This document shows positions 1 to 7,293 of a stretch of 25,852 nucleotides of DNA, one piece after another; within the stretch, counting starts at the first letter, position 1, and every line of letters begins with the position of its first letter. A model generated the notes under the pieces. It was not told the origin of the DNA. It saw nothing but the letters and a program-made list of their open reading frames with translations, and made no database searches. A program made the translations under genes and the position numbers. Origin of the DNA: a virus; IMG/VR virus record IMGVR_UViG_3300024999_000355, positions 1 to 25,852 of that record; one strand, 5' to 3'.

Positions 1-560
1 TTACCTTCGAGGTCTAAATACCCTCCCACATTCAGGTTTTCAGGTAGTGCTGTGATCTGAGTACCCCTGAGGTATAAAGAGCCTCCCACATTCAGGTTTT
101 CAGGTAGTGCTGTGATCTGAGTATCCCTGAGGTCTAAAGAGCCTCCCACATTCAGGTTTTCAGGTAGTGCTGTGATCTGAGTACCCCTGAGGTATAAAGA
201 GCCTCCCACATTCAGGTTTTCAGGTAGTGCTGTGATCTGAGTACCCCTGAGGTATAAAGAGCCTCCCACATTCAGGTTTTCAGGTAGTGCTGTGATCTGA
301 GTACCCCTGAGGTATAAAGAGCCTCCCACATTCAGGTTTTCAGGTAGTGCTGTGATCTGAGTACCTTCGAGGTCTAAATACCCTCCCACATTCAGGTTTT
401 CAGGTAGTGCTGTGATCTGAGTACCCCTGAGGTCTAAAGAGCCTCCCACATTCAGGTTTTCAGGTAGTGCTGTGATCTGAGTACCCCTGAGGTCTAAAGA
501 GCCTCCCACATTCAGGTTTTCAGGTAGTGCTGTGATCTGAGTACCCCTGAGGTATAAAGA
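1..560 (-). repeat. Tandem 60-bp repeat array (about 9.3 copies), coding for LRR units
   Basis: Exact 60-bp periodicity is visible from position 1 to about 560. In each full unit a block of about 39 bp (for example 82-120) is identical in every copy. Differences fall only in the first about 21 bp of each unit. Read on the minus strand, each unit encodes 20 residues, Q-I-T-A-L-P-E-N-L-N-V-G-G followed by a variable S/Y-L-Y/D-L-R/E-G/D-T. No unit shifts the frame. From the N-terminal side the variable part reads SLYLRGT, SLDLRGT, SLDLRGT, YLDLEGT, SLYLRGT (three times), SLDLRDT, SLYLRGT, YLDLEG. The near-identity suggests recent amplification or homogenisation. The array continues past the left edge. 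Confidence 0.95.
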
Positions 561-647
561 GCCTTTATAAGAAAACGAATTACCGTTTTGTTCAACTGTA
601 ACACCCAATAGTTTTTCAACTGCTGCTTTTGTTTTGTACTTATTCAT
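1..647 (-). CDS. Leucine-rich-repeat protein, partial (C-terminus beyond left edge)
   Basis: An open frame runs from the ATG at 647-645 to the left edge with no stop (at least 215 residues). About 28 non-repeated N-terminal residues (starting MNKYKTKAAVEKLLG) are followed by 20-residue leucine-rich repeats of the phage-type LPxxLxVGGxLxLxGT pattern, which should stack into a solenoid with a binding face. No signal peptide or membrane segment is seen. The start overlaps the stop of the upstream helicase gene (ATGA), so the two are probably translationally coupled and this is the last visible gene of the early operon. LRR proteins of this kind occur in several phage groups without an assigned function. 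A protein-binding role is inference from the fold. Total length is unknown. Confidence 0.85.
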   Translation of the reverse strand, partial: MNKYKTKAAVEKLLGVTVEQNGNSFSYKGSLYLRGTQITALPENLNVGGSLDLRGTQITALPENLNVGGSLDLRGTQITALPENLNVGGYLDLEGTQITALPENLNVGGSLYLRGTQITALPENLNVGGSLYLRGTQITALPENLNVGGSLYLRGTQITALPENLNVGGSLDLRDTQITALPENLNVGGSLYLRGTQITALPENLNVGGYLDLEG

Positions 648-2323
648 AATTTCATTGTAAAAAGGTTAATAATTCCATCCATAACCGATTGCTCAACATC
701 ATCCTTCGCTCCGGTGATGGTATTGGCAACCGCACGTTTATCATTGATGATCTGGTAAATCCATTCATCAATCGTATTCTTTCCAAGAAAGTAGGTGCAC
801 TGAACCGAATCAACCTGACCGATACGGTGACATCGGTCTTCGCACTGTTCGCTGTCAGCAGGGTGCCAGGGTAATTCCACAAATGCAACTCTGGATGCTG
901 CGGTTAAAGTAATTCCAACACCTGCAGCTTTTATTGAACAAAGAATTACTTTGGCTTCAGGATCGTTCTGGAAACGGTCAACGTTTCGCTGACGGGTAAC
1001 TCCGTCATCTTCTCCCAAAATTGTGAGTGCATTGGGAAAATGAGATTTCAGGTTTTTCTGGACATCGTGCAAATGGGTAAACAAGACAATCTTTTCACCG
1101 GAATCAATTACATCATTGACATATTCAACCACATCAGCGATTTTTCCACGGGCTGAGATATTCTTCAGAACTCCGATTTTAACCATAACCTCGCCTTTCA
1201 TGGACCGGGCCACCTGATCATCCGTGGCATGTTTGTATTTCTTTAGGTATTCTTCCAAATCCTTTAAAGCATCGTGATACTCTTTTCTGGTTGCTATTTC
1301 GCACAATACAACCTGTCGCATTTTGGCTGGAAGGTCTTTTAATACTTCTGATTTATCTCTCCGGTAAAAGCAGGTTTTTGAAAGCACATAGTTGAGTTCT
1401 TTCAGATTCGAACCGTTTCCGTATGTATCATCACAGTATTTCTTTACGAAGTGGTTATACCCACCAAATTCGTTTAACTGATCAATTATTCCAAGCTGAC
1501 TAATTAAATCCTTTGGCTTGTTTACAACAGGAGTTCCCGTGAGCGCTAAAATCCATTCTTTGCCGTGCGATATGCCTTTAACGAACTTCGTTTGCTGTGT
1601 TTTTAAGTCCTTGCAGCGGTGCGATTCGTCAATAATGACCGATTTGAAAAGGTTGATAATTTGCTTGAATTTGATGTGATTCAACCTCAATGGAGTATCG
1701 GCTTGCTTGTCAATCGATGCAACAAAATACTTTTTCAGACTTTCGTAGTTCACAATGAATACGTGGTTCATAACCGAACCTTCAAACAGGTTACTTCCTG
1801 TTTGTGCGAACATTGGCCATGTGTCTTTATTCTTGTCGCTTAACAACATGGCTTTTTTATCCGTCCACATGTGGAATTCCCGTTGCCAGTTCAGCTTTAA
1901 AGAAGATGGACAAATAACCAAACAAGGAAAAGCGTTTGCAGCCGTTACCGTTGCTATTGCCTGAGCCGTTTTACCTAATCCGGGTTGATCACCAACAATC
2001 AACCTTTTTTTATCAAGGCAATAGGCTACTCCGTTAGTTTGAAAATCGAACAGTTTCATTTTTAATGGGATGTTGATTTTCAGTGCAGGAAGTGCAGGAA
2101 TGATGAAGTTTTCCTTTTCTGCTGGTCTATTTTTTTCGGCAAAAGTGAACCCGTAACGGCTGGCAAAATGTTCAACCATCTGGCGGCTCGAAACCGGAAC
2201 TTTCCATGACCGTGAAACCGGGTCCCACCTTCTTCCAGCCAAACCTTTTACCGCTTCAACTAAATGTGGTTTGTAGTTGAACACGATGAACAGATACCCG
2301 TTTTTTTCAATTATCGTTTGCAT
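644..2323 (-). CDS. SNF2-family DNA helicase with HARP-like N-terminus
   Basis: A 559-residue protein with a full SNF2/superfamily 2 set of motifs: GLGKT (Walker A, residues 115-119), DESH (motif II, 232-235), TGTP (motif III, 262-265), the GVGITLTAA region (motif V, about 468-476) and QCEDRCHRIGQ (motif VI, 493-503). Residues 1-60 contain a GRRWDPVSRSWKVP stretch like the HARP domain of SMARCAL1-type annealing helicases. It probably acts on forks or recombination intermediates during phage replication, as similar proteins are common in phage replication modules. The start overlaps the end of the nuclease gene by 13 bp and the stop overlaps the LRR gene start, so the three form a coupled set. 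The family call is secure; the exact substrate is inference. Confidence 0.93.
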   Translation of the reverse strand: MQTIIEKNGYLFIVFNYKPHLVEAVKGLAGRRWDPVSRSWKVPVSSRQMVEHFASRYGFTFAEKNRPAEKENFIIPALPALKINIPLKMKLFDFQTNGVAYCLDKKRLIVGDQPGLGKTAQAIATVTAANAFPCLVICPSSLKLNWQREFHMWTDKKAMLLSDKNKDTWPMFAQTGSNLFEGSVMNHVFIVNYESLKKYFVASIDKQADTPLRLNHIKFKQIINLFKSVIIDESHRCKDLKTQQTKFVKGISHGKEWILALTGTPVVNKPKDLISQLGIIDQLNEFGGYNHFVKKYCDDTYGNGSNLKELNYVLSKTCFYRRDKSEVLKDLPAKMRQVVLCEIATRKEYHDALKDLEEYLKKYKHATDDQVARSMKGEVMVKIGVLKNISARGKIADVVEYVNDVIDSGEKIVLFTHLHDVQKNLKSHFPNALTILGEDDGVTRQRNVDRFQNDPEAKVILCSIKAAGVGITLTAASRVAFVELPWHPADSEQCEDRCHRIGQVDSVQCTYFLGKNTIDEWIYQIINDKRAVANTITGAKDDVEQSVMDGIINLFTMKL

Positions 2324-2691
2324 GTAGATTTGTAAATTTTTTCGATAAGCTGTAAATGATCTTTTCGCTCCATCATTTGATAAGTGAACTGAAATACCCT
2401 ATACCCATGAAATTGAGCTAAATTCAATTTTGTTAAGTCGTTTTCGTATTGAGTGTATTCCTGATTCTTAATTTTGCCAGCTCTGGTGTGCCTTCCCTGA
2501 TTATACTGACCCCCATTTACTTCAATTATCAATCGTAGATTTGGTAAAAAGAAATCAGCCCTATATTTTCGGGTAGTTTTAATGAACTTTGAAAATGGAA
2601 ATTCCATTTTAGTATCTGAATCAATTAACTTTAAAGCATTTAGCATTTCTTGATATAATGCTTTTCTTTTCAATATAGGGCTGATTTGCAT
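2311..2691 (-). CDS. Vsr/DUF559-like PD-(D/E)XK endonuclease
   Basis: A small nuclease-like protein of 126 residues from ATG at 2691, or 128 from an in-frame TTG at 2697. I prefer the ATG because the TTG overlaps the upstream stop and has no extra support. Numbering from the TTG, the core reads Y-R-A-D-F-F (Asp48), then a hydrophobic strand ending I-I-E-V-N-G-G (Glu59, Asn61), then QYNQGRHTR and a C-terminal N-D-L-T-K-L-N region followed by GYRVFQF. This matches the layout of Vsr-like/DUF559 nucleases, with Asn or Glu in place of the usual Lys of the ExK motif. It overlaps the SNF2 gene and probably works with it in DNA processing. It could be a resolvase-like or nicking enzyme; specificity cannot be read. 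Confidence 0.7.
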   Translation of the reverse strand: MQISPILKRKALYQEMLNALKLIDSDTKMEFPFSKFIKTTRKYRADFFLPNLRLIIEVNGGQYNQGRHTRAGKIKNQEYTQYENDLTKLNLAQFHGYRVFQFTYQMMERKDHLQLIEKIYKSTCKR

Positions 2692-2693
2692 GA

Positions 2694-3263
2694 TCAATTT
2701 TCTGCATCAAATGATTTAACTTCCTCCTCAAACACTTCTTCCATTTCCGGTGCCTGACCAAGCTCCAGTTCATCATCGGCAAACAGTTTTCCCTGAGTCT
2801 TTTCAATGTCAGAAGTGGTCATGTGTTCAACAAAAGTGAGTTCCGGCCTTTCACGGTGAGTGTAGGTTTTCATGCCTTCCGATGGAGTGTGCATTTTCAC
2901 GTCACATTCCAGGTGAACGATCTTGTCATTCCAAATATTCCAATCCACATCTGACATGTTTTCAACCCAACTTTCACCGTTATCTTCCCTGATAAGGGTT
3001 TTCTTTCCCTTGATTGGGAAATGGTAGTTTACTTCACAGGTCACGTTACGGTGCTCATACTTGTTGGCCACCTGAGTAGCTGTCATGCTGATTTCTTCTT
3101 TTTTGATCTTTGCCTGACTTGCAAAATGGGCAACTGAAGATTTCTTTTCATCTTCGATCTGGTCAGCTTCCTGTTGAAGGATTGCGAGCCGTTCTCCTAA
3201 GTTTAGTAACTCTTCATCACTGAAGTTGCACTTCAATTTGTGCGTTTCTGTTCTTTTGTCCAT
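2694..3263 (-). CDS. Phage protein of unknown function with an internal duplication
   Basis: A 189-residue protein in the replication/recombination operon. Residues 12-65 are charged and probably helical or coiled. Residues about 75-104 and 119-149 look like two copies of one small beta-rich module. Both follow C-(D/E)-V-x-x-H-x-P-x-x-G-x-K-T, then end V-E-x-M. The C-terminal 30 residues are strongly acidic. Proteins with the first module (C-E-V-x-x-x-x-P-x-x-G-x-K-T-x-x-R) recur in tailed-phage early regions, but I know of no assigned function. The stop (2696-2694) overlaps the TTG codon and lies just before the ATG of the nuclease gene. The leader at 3264-3280 carries an ATAAATCAAA box. Cargo or nucleic-acid binding would be a guess. 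Confidence 0.7.
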   Translation of the reverse strand: MDKRTETHKLKCNFSDEELLNLGERLAILQQEADQIEDEKKSSVAHFASQAKIKKEEISMTATQVANKYEHRNVTCEVNYHFPIKGKKTLIREDNGESWVENMSDVDWNIWNDKIVHLECDVKMHTPSEGMKTYTHRERPELTFVEHMTTSDIEKTQGKLFADDELELGQAPEMEEVFEEEVKSFDAEN

Positions 3264-3283
3264 AACTGAAATGGTTTTTTGAT

Positions 3284-3547
3284 TTATACTAATTCCGCCA
3301 CTTTTAGCGGTTGTTTCCGGTAAATTCCGGCTTCATTATCTTCGCAGATATATCCGAATGTTTGAGGATCATCTTCTCTGGCTTCACGTAAGCGGCGAAG
3401 GATAGAGCCGTCCATCAGGAACGGACGGGCAGTAATTTCACGAACGGCTTGACAAAGCCTGATTGAGTGAAACTTTGAATCCATCTTTCGAAAGGCCATC
3501 TCAACGGCTTCACGGACGGAATAGACTGATTTACGGTTTCTTGACAT
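3284..3547 (-). CDS. Small protein of unknown function (87 aa), possibly DNA-binding
   Basis: A basic 87-residue protein with a predicted helical N-terminal half (residues 8-38) and a segment around 50-70 (SILRRLREAREDDPQTFGY) resembling the recognition-helix and wing part of a winged-helix fold. I do not recognise the family with confidence. Its start ATG (3547-3545) overlaps the TGA stop of the NinB-like gene (TGATG), so it belongs to the same operon and is probably translationally coupled. The position between recombination and replication genes fits an accessory DNA-binding role, but this is inference. Confidence 0.6.
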   Translation of the reverse strand: MSRNRKSVYSVREAVEMAFRKMDSKFHSIRLCQAVREITARPFLMDGSILRRLREAREDDPQTFGYICEDNEAGIYRKQPLKVAELV

Positions 3548-3957
3548 CAGATAAAATCTTTATAGGTTTCGTAAAATTCTTTGAAGTGTAAGTCGTTCGG
3601 ATTTGGCAGTATGATCCCAAATTCTACGTTTGCAAACTGCTGAACCCGATTGAGGTAGTGAGTGAATTGAAGTGTGTCTAATCCGGTTGTTGAAACCGTT
3701 ATCTCAACTTTTTCTCTACAGATGATCCGGCTTTCTTTCGGTAAGTACTTCTTTCCAAAATACTCATGCAAAAAGTCTTTGTCGTTTCCGGTTTCAGCCA
3801 TGATGCAGGTGAGCCAAAGCCAGTAAAGAGCGTTTTGACTGAGCGACCTGATTTCACGCTTTTGTTTGATTTCAACGGTGAATTTCTTATCAGGCAACTT
3901 GTCAATATATTCCTTTACCTTCTCTTTATCTGATGGCTTTAAGATTTTAAGTTTCAT
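3547..3957 (-). CDS. NinB-like recombination accessory protein
   Basis: A 136-residue protein. Residues 37-52 read R-S-L-S-Q-N-A-L-Y-W-L-W-L-T, matching the best conserved element of the NinB/Orf family of phage recombination mediators (lambda NinB has RSLDQNRKLWACL at the equivalent place). NinB-type proteins bind single-stranded DNA and SSB and can replace RecFOR functions. The rest of the protein (DFLHEYFGKKYL and a C-terminal mixed region) fits that size class. It lies four bases downstream of the RecE-like gene and just before the small HTH-like gene, which supports a recombination role. The family call rests on one motif plus context, so it is moderate. No catalytic nuclease motif is visible. 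Confidence 0.55.
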   Translation of the reverse strand: MKLKILKPSDKEKVKEYIDKLPDKKFTVEIKQKREIRSLSQNALYWLWLTCIMAETGNDKDFLHEYFGKKYLPKESRIICREKVEITVSTTGLDTLQFTHYLNRVQQFANVEFGIILPNPNDLHFKEFYETYKDFI

Positions 3958-3961
3958 GCTT

Positions 3962-4594
3962 TTAAGCGATTAAGTTCCAATATTGAAAAGCTAATTCTCT
4001 GTATTTATCCTGACCGGACTGAAATAATGCATCACCTCTTTTAATCGGTATTTTGAAGACCTGAAAGTTGACCTTTGAGATTGCGATTAGAATATCCTGA
4101 TTGCTTCCGGCAATGTCCATATAGAATGCTCTTTGACGGTCATAATCGAAGTGTCTGGCAGCTTCTTCAAATTGCTTTTGGCTGGTTGCAGTGGTTGACT
4201 TTATGTCTCCACCCCAATTGAGGTGCTTCATATAAATATCCCATTTGCAACGAACCGGAAGAGTGAACTCAAAGCCTTCAAATTCAATTTGCATTTCCCG
4301 GAACATGATCGCCTGAGTATCGGCTCTTTCGAGCATCCTTCGAGCTAAATCATCTTTAAAAAATGCCCGTTTCATTTGTCTGGCCTGTTCAAATTGTTCC
4401 GGGGTGTATTGTTCCCCGGAACAGGTATAATTGTAGAAATTCACTTTGTCAGGTTCGGTAAGCATACAGTCAAGCAATGTCCCAAATTTATAGGCCTCGA
4501 AAGGATCGAACTTATTACCTCCATTTAAGAGGTATTTCAGAGTCGATAAATCGCTGTTTGAAACTTCCGTCCGTGAGTAGTAGGGATCCTTCAT
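3962..4594 (-). CDS. RecE-like PD-(D/E)XK exonuclease
   Basis: A 210-residue nuclease-like protein. An N-terminal region (YSRTEVSNSDLSTLKYLL; GTLLDCML at 38-45) is followed by the nuclease core: K-W-D-I-Y (Asp119), G-G-D-I-K-S-T (Asp130, Lys132), and Q-R-A-F-Y (Gln154, Tyr158), the glutamine-tyrosine signature of RecB/YqaJ/RecE-type exonucleases. Such enzymes resect double-stranded ends to give 3' single strands for a RecT-type annealing protein, and a RecT-like gene lies 1.2 kb upstream in the same operon. The histidine often found in the N-terminal GTxxH motif is Asp42 here. The start overlaps the stop of the 404-residue protein (TAATG). Family call strong, polarity of digestion inferred. 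Confidence 0.8.
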   Translation of the reverse strand: MKDPYYSRTEVSNSDLSTLKYLLNGGNKFDPFEAYKFGTLLDCMLTEPDKVNFYNYTCSGEQYTPEQFEQARQMKRAFFKDDLARRMLERADTQAIMFREMQIEFEGFEFTLPVRCKWDIYMKHLNWGGDIKSTTATSQKQFEEAARHFDYDRQRAFYMDIAGSNQDILIAISKVNFQVFKIPIKRGDALFQSGQDKYRELAFQYWNLIA

Positions 4595-5808
4595 TATGCT
4601 TTTGCAACTGCTTTGAAAGTTTCCTTGTATTTCACGTATGTAGAAGTGATCTTTTCCCCTTCTTTGGCGGCGTAGGTTTGGCAGAATGTTTTCATCTGGT
4701 CGAGTGATTTTCGCCCGATTTCATCAATAGGCAAATCGTGACCTGAATTTATCCACCAGAAGTTAAAGATTTCGAGCCATCCTTTTTGATGGGTAACAGT
4801 GATCTCGTAACCAGTTCGAACCTGAGAAGTATTGACCGTTTCAACCGGAGTTGCATCGAACAGGTTTTGCATCTGAGCAGTTGACTTTTCCTGTCCAACT
4901 TTCAATTCAGTTTCTTTTTTTCGGTTTTCAGCCTCTTGTTGCTGTTTTAGCTTTTCTTCAGCTTCACGGTCAGCCTGTTGTTTTTTAAGCCTGTCAGCCT
5001 CTTCTTTATTAGCTTTTTCAGCTTCAGCAATCTGTTGAAGTTCCTGAAGCTTTCCGGGCAACTTTTCAACTAGGTTCAGTTTCAAGTCATCTATTTTGTT
5101 CCAATAGATTTCAGCGAACATCTTAAATGTTTCTTCTGATTTGGTTTCATCGATGATTGAGGTGATTGTATTCTGGTCAATATAAATGACACTGACAGAC
5201 TTTGTAAACTGGTCAAAGTGTTTACGGTCATAAACAACCGGAAAGGCTTTTATTGAAAGTGACTTTTCGTTGAAATCTGAAAGATTTGCTTTGTTGAAGA
5301 AATTCAACAGCATGTCAATTGACATCTGTAGGTGAGTTTCGAAATACTCATTCAGTGCAAGGCTTATTTTTGACCGGACATCTACCTTTTCATTTTCGAT
5401 AGCAAGTAATCTTTGACGTTCGAGTTCGATTTGTTTTGCTTTTTCAGCTTTTTCAGCGGCGTAAATGTCGCGGGCTTGCTGAATTTGGAAGTAAACCGAT
5501 CCGTTTGTTTTCGGGTCAAGATCATTTTCAAACCCGGTGAAAACCTTTTTCAAGGTATCAAACATCTGGGTGATCGGCTTACGGCGGTCGAGCATGGCAG
5601 CTCCTGTCTTTCTGATCTTAACCAGCATCAGGTTACATTTTTCGTCCATTTCATCCGACATGCCCATTTCACTGATTTCGTCAATCAATGCAAATCCGGC
5701 TTGTTTTGCACGTGTTGCAGAGATTTGATTTGCTGTGATAGCTTCATTGGTCTGAACGACAAGGCTATCAATCTGTTCTTTTTTGACTGCTAATTCTGTA
5801 CTTTCCAT
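4594..5808 (-). CDS. Coiled-coil protein between RecT-like and RecE-like genes
   Basis: A 404-residue, highly charged protein. Residues 75-100 hold RRKPITQMFDTLKKVFTGFE, similar in feel to phage DUF1351-type proteins that also accompany RecT. Residues about 107-145 and 245-310 are long Glu/Lys/Gln-rich helices, almost certainly coiled coils. Residues 325-404 form a separate domain (W344, WW at 351-352, two conserved-looking Tyr in YVKYKE). No nuclease, ATPase or membrane motif is seen. Tight linkage to the exonuclease (overlapping TAATG) and to the annealing protein (nine-base gap) suggests a scaffold or modulator of the recombination complex. I do not recognise a named family securely. Confidence 0.65.
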   Translation of the reverse strand: MESTELAVKKEQIDSLVVQTNEAITANQISATRAKQAGFALIDEISEMGMSDEMDEKCNLMLVKIRKTGAAMLDRRKPITQMFDTLKKVFTGFENDLDPKTNGSVYFQIQQARDIYAAEKAEKAKQIELERQRLLAIENEKVDVRSKISLALNEYFETHLQMSIDMLLNFFNKANLSDFNEKSLSIKAFPVVYDRKHFDQFTKSVSVIYIDQNTITSIIDETKSEETFKMFAEIYWNKIDDLKLNLVEKLPGKLQELQQIAEAEKANKEEADRLKKQQADREAEEKLKQQQEAENRKKETELKVGQEKSTAQMQNLFDATPVETVNTSQVRTGYEITVTHQKGWLEIFNFWWINSGHDLPIDEIGRKSLDQMKTFCQTYAAKEGEKITSTYVKYKETFKAVAKA

Positions 5809-5817
5809 GACTTTTAT

Positions 5818-6744
5818 TTAAAAGATTTCTTCACTGTCAATTGTCACACCTTCGGGTTCGTCGCCTGTGGGCTCTTCAGCGAATGATTGAATTTCAGGTT
5901 TTGAACTACTGAACTCTTTCACATCTGCCGCGCTTAATCCGTAGTCTCCGGGCTTTGGTTCATCTTCGAATTGCTGAAGGGTAGTAAACTGGCCGATCTT
6001 TATTTTCGGGAAAACCATCAGCGAGTGTTTCAGGGTTTTGGCTTCAAGGAAACCAATGTCGATTTGTCCATCGTTTGCGGTGTAAAGAGCATTGGCCTTA
6101 TTCCCTGATGAATCGCCTTTATTTTGTTTGTTGGATGCTTTTTTCAGACGTTCAATCTCTTCATCCATCATCCAGAAGAAATCAATTGAGCCATCCGGAC
6201 GGGTAAGTCCAATAAATGAACCGATGATGTTTTTTGATTTGCGGGGAACTGCGGCCATATACTTTACAAACTTTCGTCCGTATTCGTTTATGCCAGGCTG
6301 AAAGATGTCGCCATCGTAAACCACAACCGGACGGTCAACATAAAGGATTTGTCCGGCCTGAATACGAAGTGCAAGCTCACCGTAAGGGCTGATCTGAATG
6401 TAGGCTCGTTTTTCCCAGACATCATTGTTTTTAACACCTACATTTACGTTCCGTGTCAGGATGTACAAAAGAGGCTTTGTGTCTGGTGTAATAGTTAATC
6501 CCATTGCGGCAATGTCCATCAGGATGCCATAGATCGAGAATCCCGTACATTCTTTCAAATCCTTCGAGTTGCTTAGTAACTTCTGAAAGTTGTATCTTTC
6601 AGATTCGTAGAACATCTCACCATCTTCTGAATTATGAATCTGGTTGTACTTATCAATGAACCTACTGCGGATGTTGTCGCTATCGAGTATCTCGAAAGCC
6701 TTCATCTTATTCAGTTCTTCAACTTTAATTGGAATATTTCCCAT
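5818..6744 (-). CDS. RecT-like single-strand annealing protein
   Basis: A 308-residue protein. Residues 65-130 follow the RecT core: a helix with small residues (IYGILMDIAAMGLTITP), a P-L-L-Y-I strand, and A-Y-I-Q-I-S-P-Y-G-E-L-A-L-R-I-Q-A-G-Q, equivalent to the Y-R-G-x-x-x-L-A-x-R-S-G element of RecT. A later F-W-M-M-D-E-E-I-E-R-L segment matches the M-S-x-E-E-I of the family. It is followed by an acidic tail from about residue 278, which in other annealing proteins can mediate contacts with SSB. It would anneal homologous single strands made by the RecE-like exonuclease during replication and recombination. Its leader (TTTAAAGTC before ATG) resembles that of the next gene. Confidence 0.75.
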   Translation of the reverse strand: MGNIPIKVEELNKMKAFEILDSDNIRSRFIDKYNQIHNSEDGEMFYESERYNFQKLLSNSKDLKECTGFSIYGILMDIAAMGLTITPDTKPLLYILTRNVNVGVKNNDVWEKRAYIQISPYGELALRIQAGQILYVDRPVVVYDGDIFQPGINEYGRKFVKYMAAVPRKSKNIIGSFIGLTRPDGSIDFFWMMDEEIERLKKASNKQNKGDSSGNKANALYTANDGQIDIGFLEAKTLKHSLMVFPKIKIGQFTTLQQFEDEPKPGDYGLSAADVKEFSSSKPEIQSFAEEPTGDEPEGVTIDSEEIF

Positions 6745-6753
6745 GACTTTAAA

Positions 6754-6963
6754 TTATTTTGTAAGAGGTAAATAGTGACCTTTTGCATCGCGTTTCCTGT
6801 ATGCCCTTTCATAAAGCCCTACATTTGCTTCCCGGAGAATCTTATTCTCTTTCCGAAACATGGAGACTTCGTCAGTTAATTGACTGACATTAATTCTTTC
6901 TGTGGCTAGTTGAGCCTGAAGTCTTTCGACTTTACTTTTTCTGATTGTAGTAAATCCAAACAT
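6754..6963 (-). CDS. Small coiled-coil protein (69 aa), unknown
   Basis: A 69-residue protein. After a short N-terminus, residues 10-50 form a heptad-like helix (VERLQAQLATERINVSQLTDEV and on), then a basic C-terminus (YRKRDAKGHYLP). It probably forms a dimeric coiled coil. It is nine bases upstream of the RecT-like gene and preceded by an ATAAAAATCAAG leader, so it is most likely a real operon member. No family is recognised and no function is claimed. Confidence 0.6.
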   Translation of the reverse strand: MFGFTTIRKSKVERLQAQLATERINVSQLTDEVSMFRKENKILREANVGLYERAYRKRDAKGHYLPLTK

Positions 6964-6985
6964 GATCTTGATTTTTATAGGGTTA

Positions 6986-7189
6986 TTAATTCATGAAAAT
7001 TCCTAAGTCTGAATCATCGTTTTTCATTTTTTCAGCGACCTCATAACGATAACGGCTGTGAAGTTCTGATTTGCCATCAGCAGGATAATTTCTAAACAGG
7101 TAATTGAAAAGGTCAATTCCAACCATTACCAGATAGATAAATAATGCAACGGTTATTGCACAAAAGCAGATTTTAGCTATTGTTTCCAT
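6986..7189 (-). CDS. Small membrane protein (67 aa), unknown
   Basis: A 67-residue protein with one clear transmembrane helix at residues about 6-30 (ICFCAITVALFIYLVMVGIDLF), followed by a charged cytoplasmic-type tail. It is the first gene after the tRNA and its putative terminator, upstream of the recombination block. Single-pass small phage membrane proteins may act in superinfection exclusion or host membrane takeover, but nothing in the sequence decides this. The leader (TATAAATTAAACTTA before ATG) is A/T-rich without a Shine-Dalgarno. Confidence 0.6.
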   Translation of the reverse strand: METIAKICFCAITVALFIYLVMVGIDLFNYLFRNYPADGKSELHSRYRYEVAEKMKNDDSDLGIFMN

Positions 7190-7223
7190 TAAGTTTAATT
7201 TATAGAGTGATTAGTTGATTTCT

Positions 7224-7263
7224 AAAAAAAAGCCCGTGACGTACCCGAAAGACCTATCAGGCT
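7224..7263 (-). terminator. Possible rho-independent terminator after the tRNA
   Basis: On the minus strand AGCCTGA (7263-7257) can pair with TCA...GGCT (7239-7231, two-base bulge), followed by a run of eight T (7231-7224). The 17-base loop is large and the stem short, so strength is uncertain. It sits between the tRNA and the first gene of the recombination block, where it could separate two early transcription units or act as a read-through control point. Confidence 0.5.
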
Positions 7264-7293
7264 GTTTTTGTGGCAAATAATATTATAAAATTG

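Noticed and set aside
1-560. Regular repeats considered as a CRISPR array
   Set aside because: Units are contiguous 60-bp copies without unique spacers, and they encode an open LRR frame on the minus strand.
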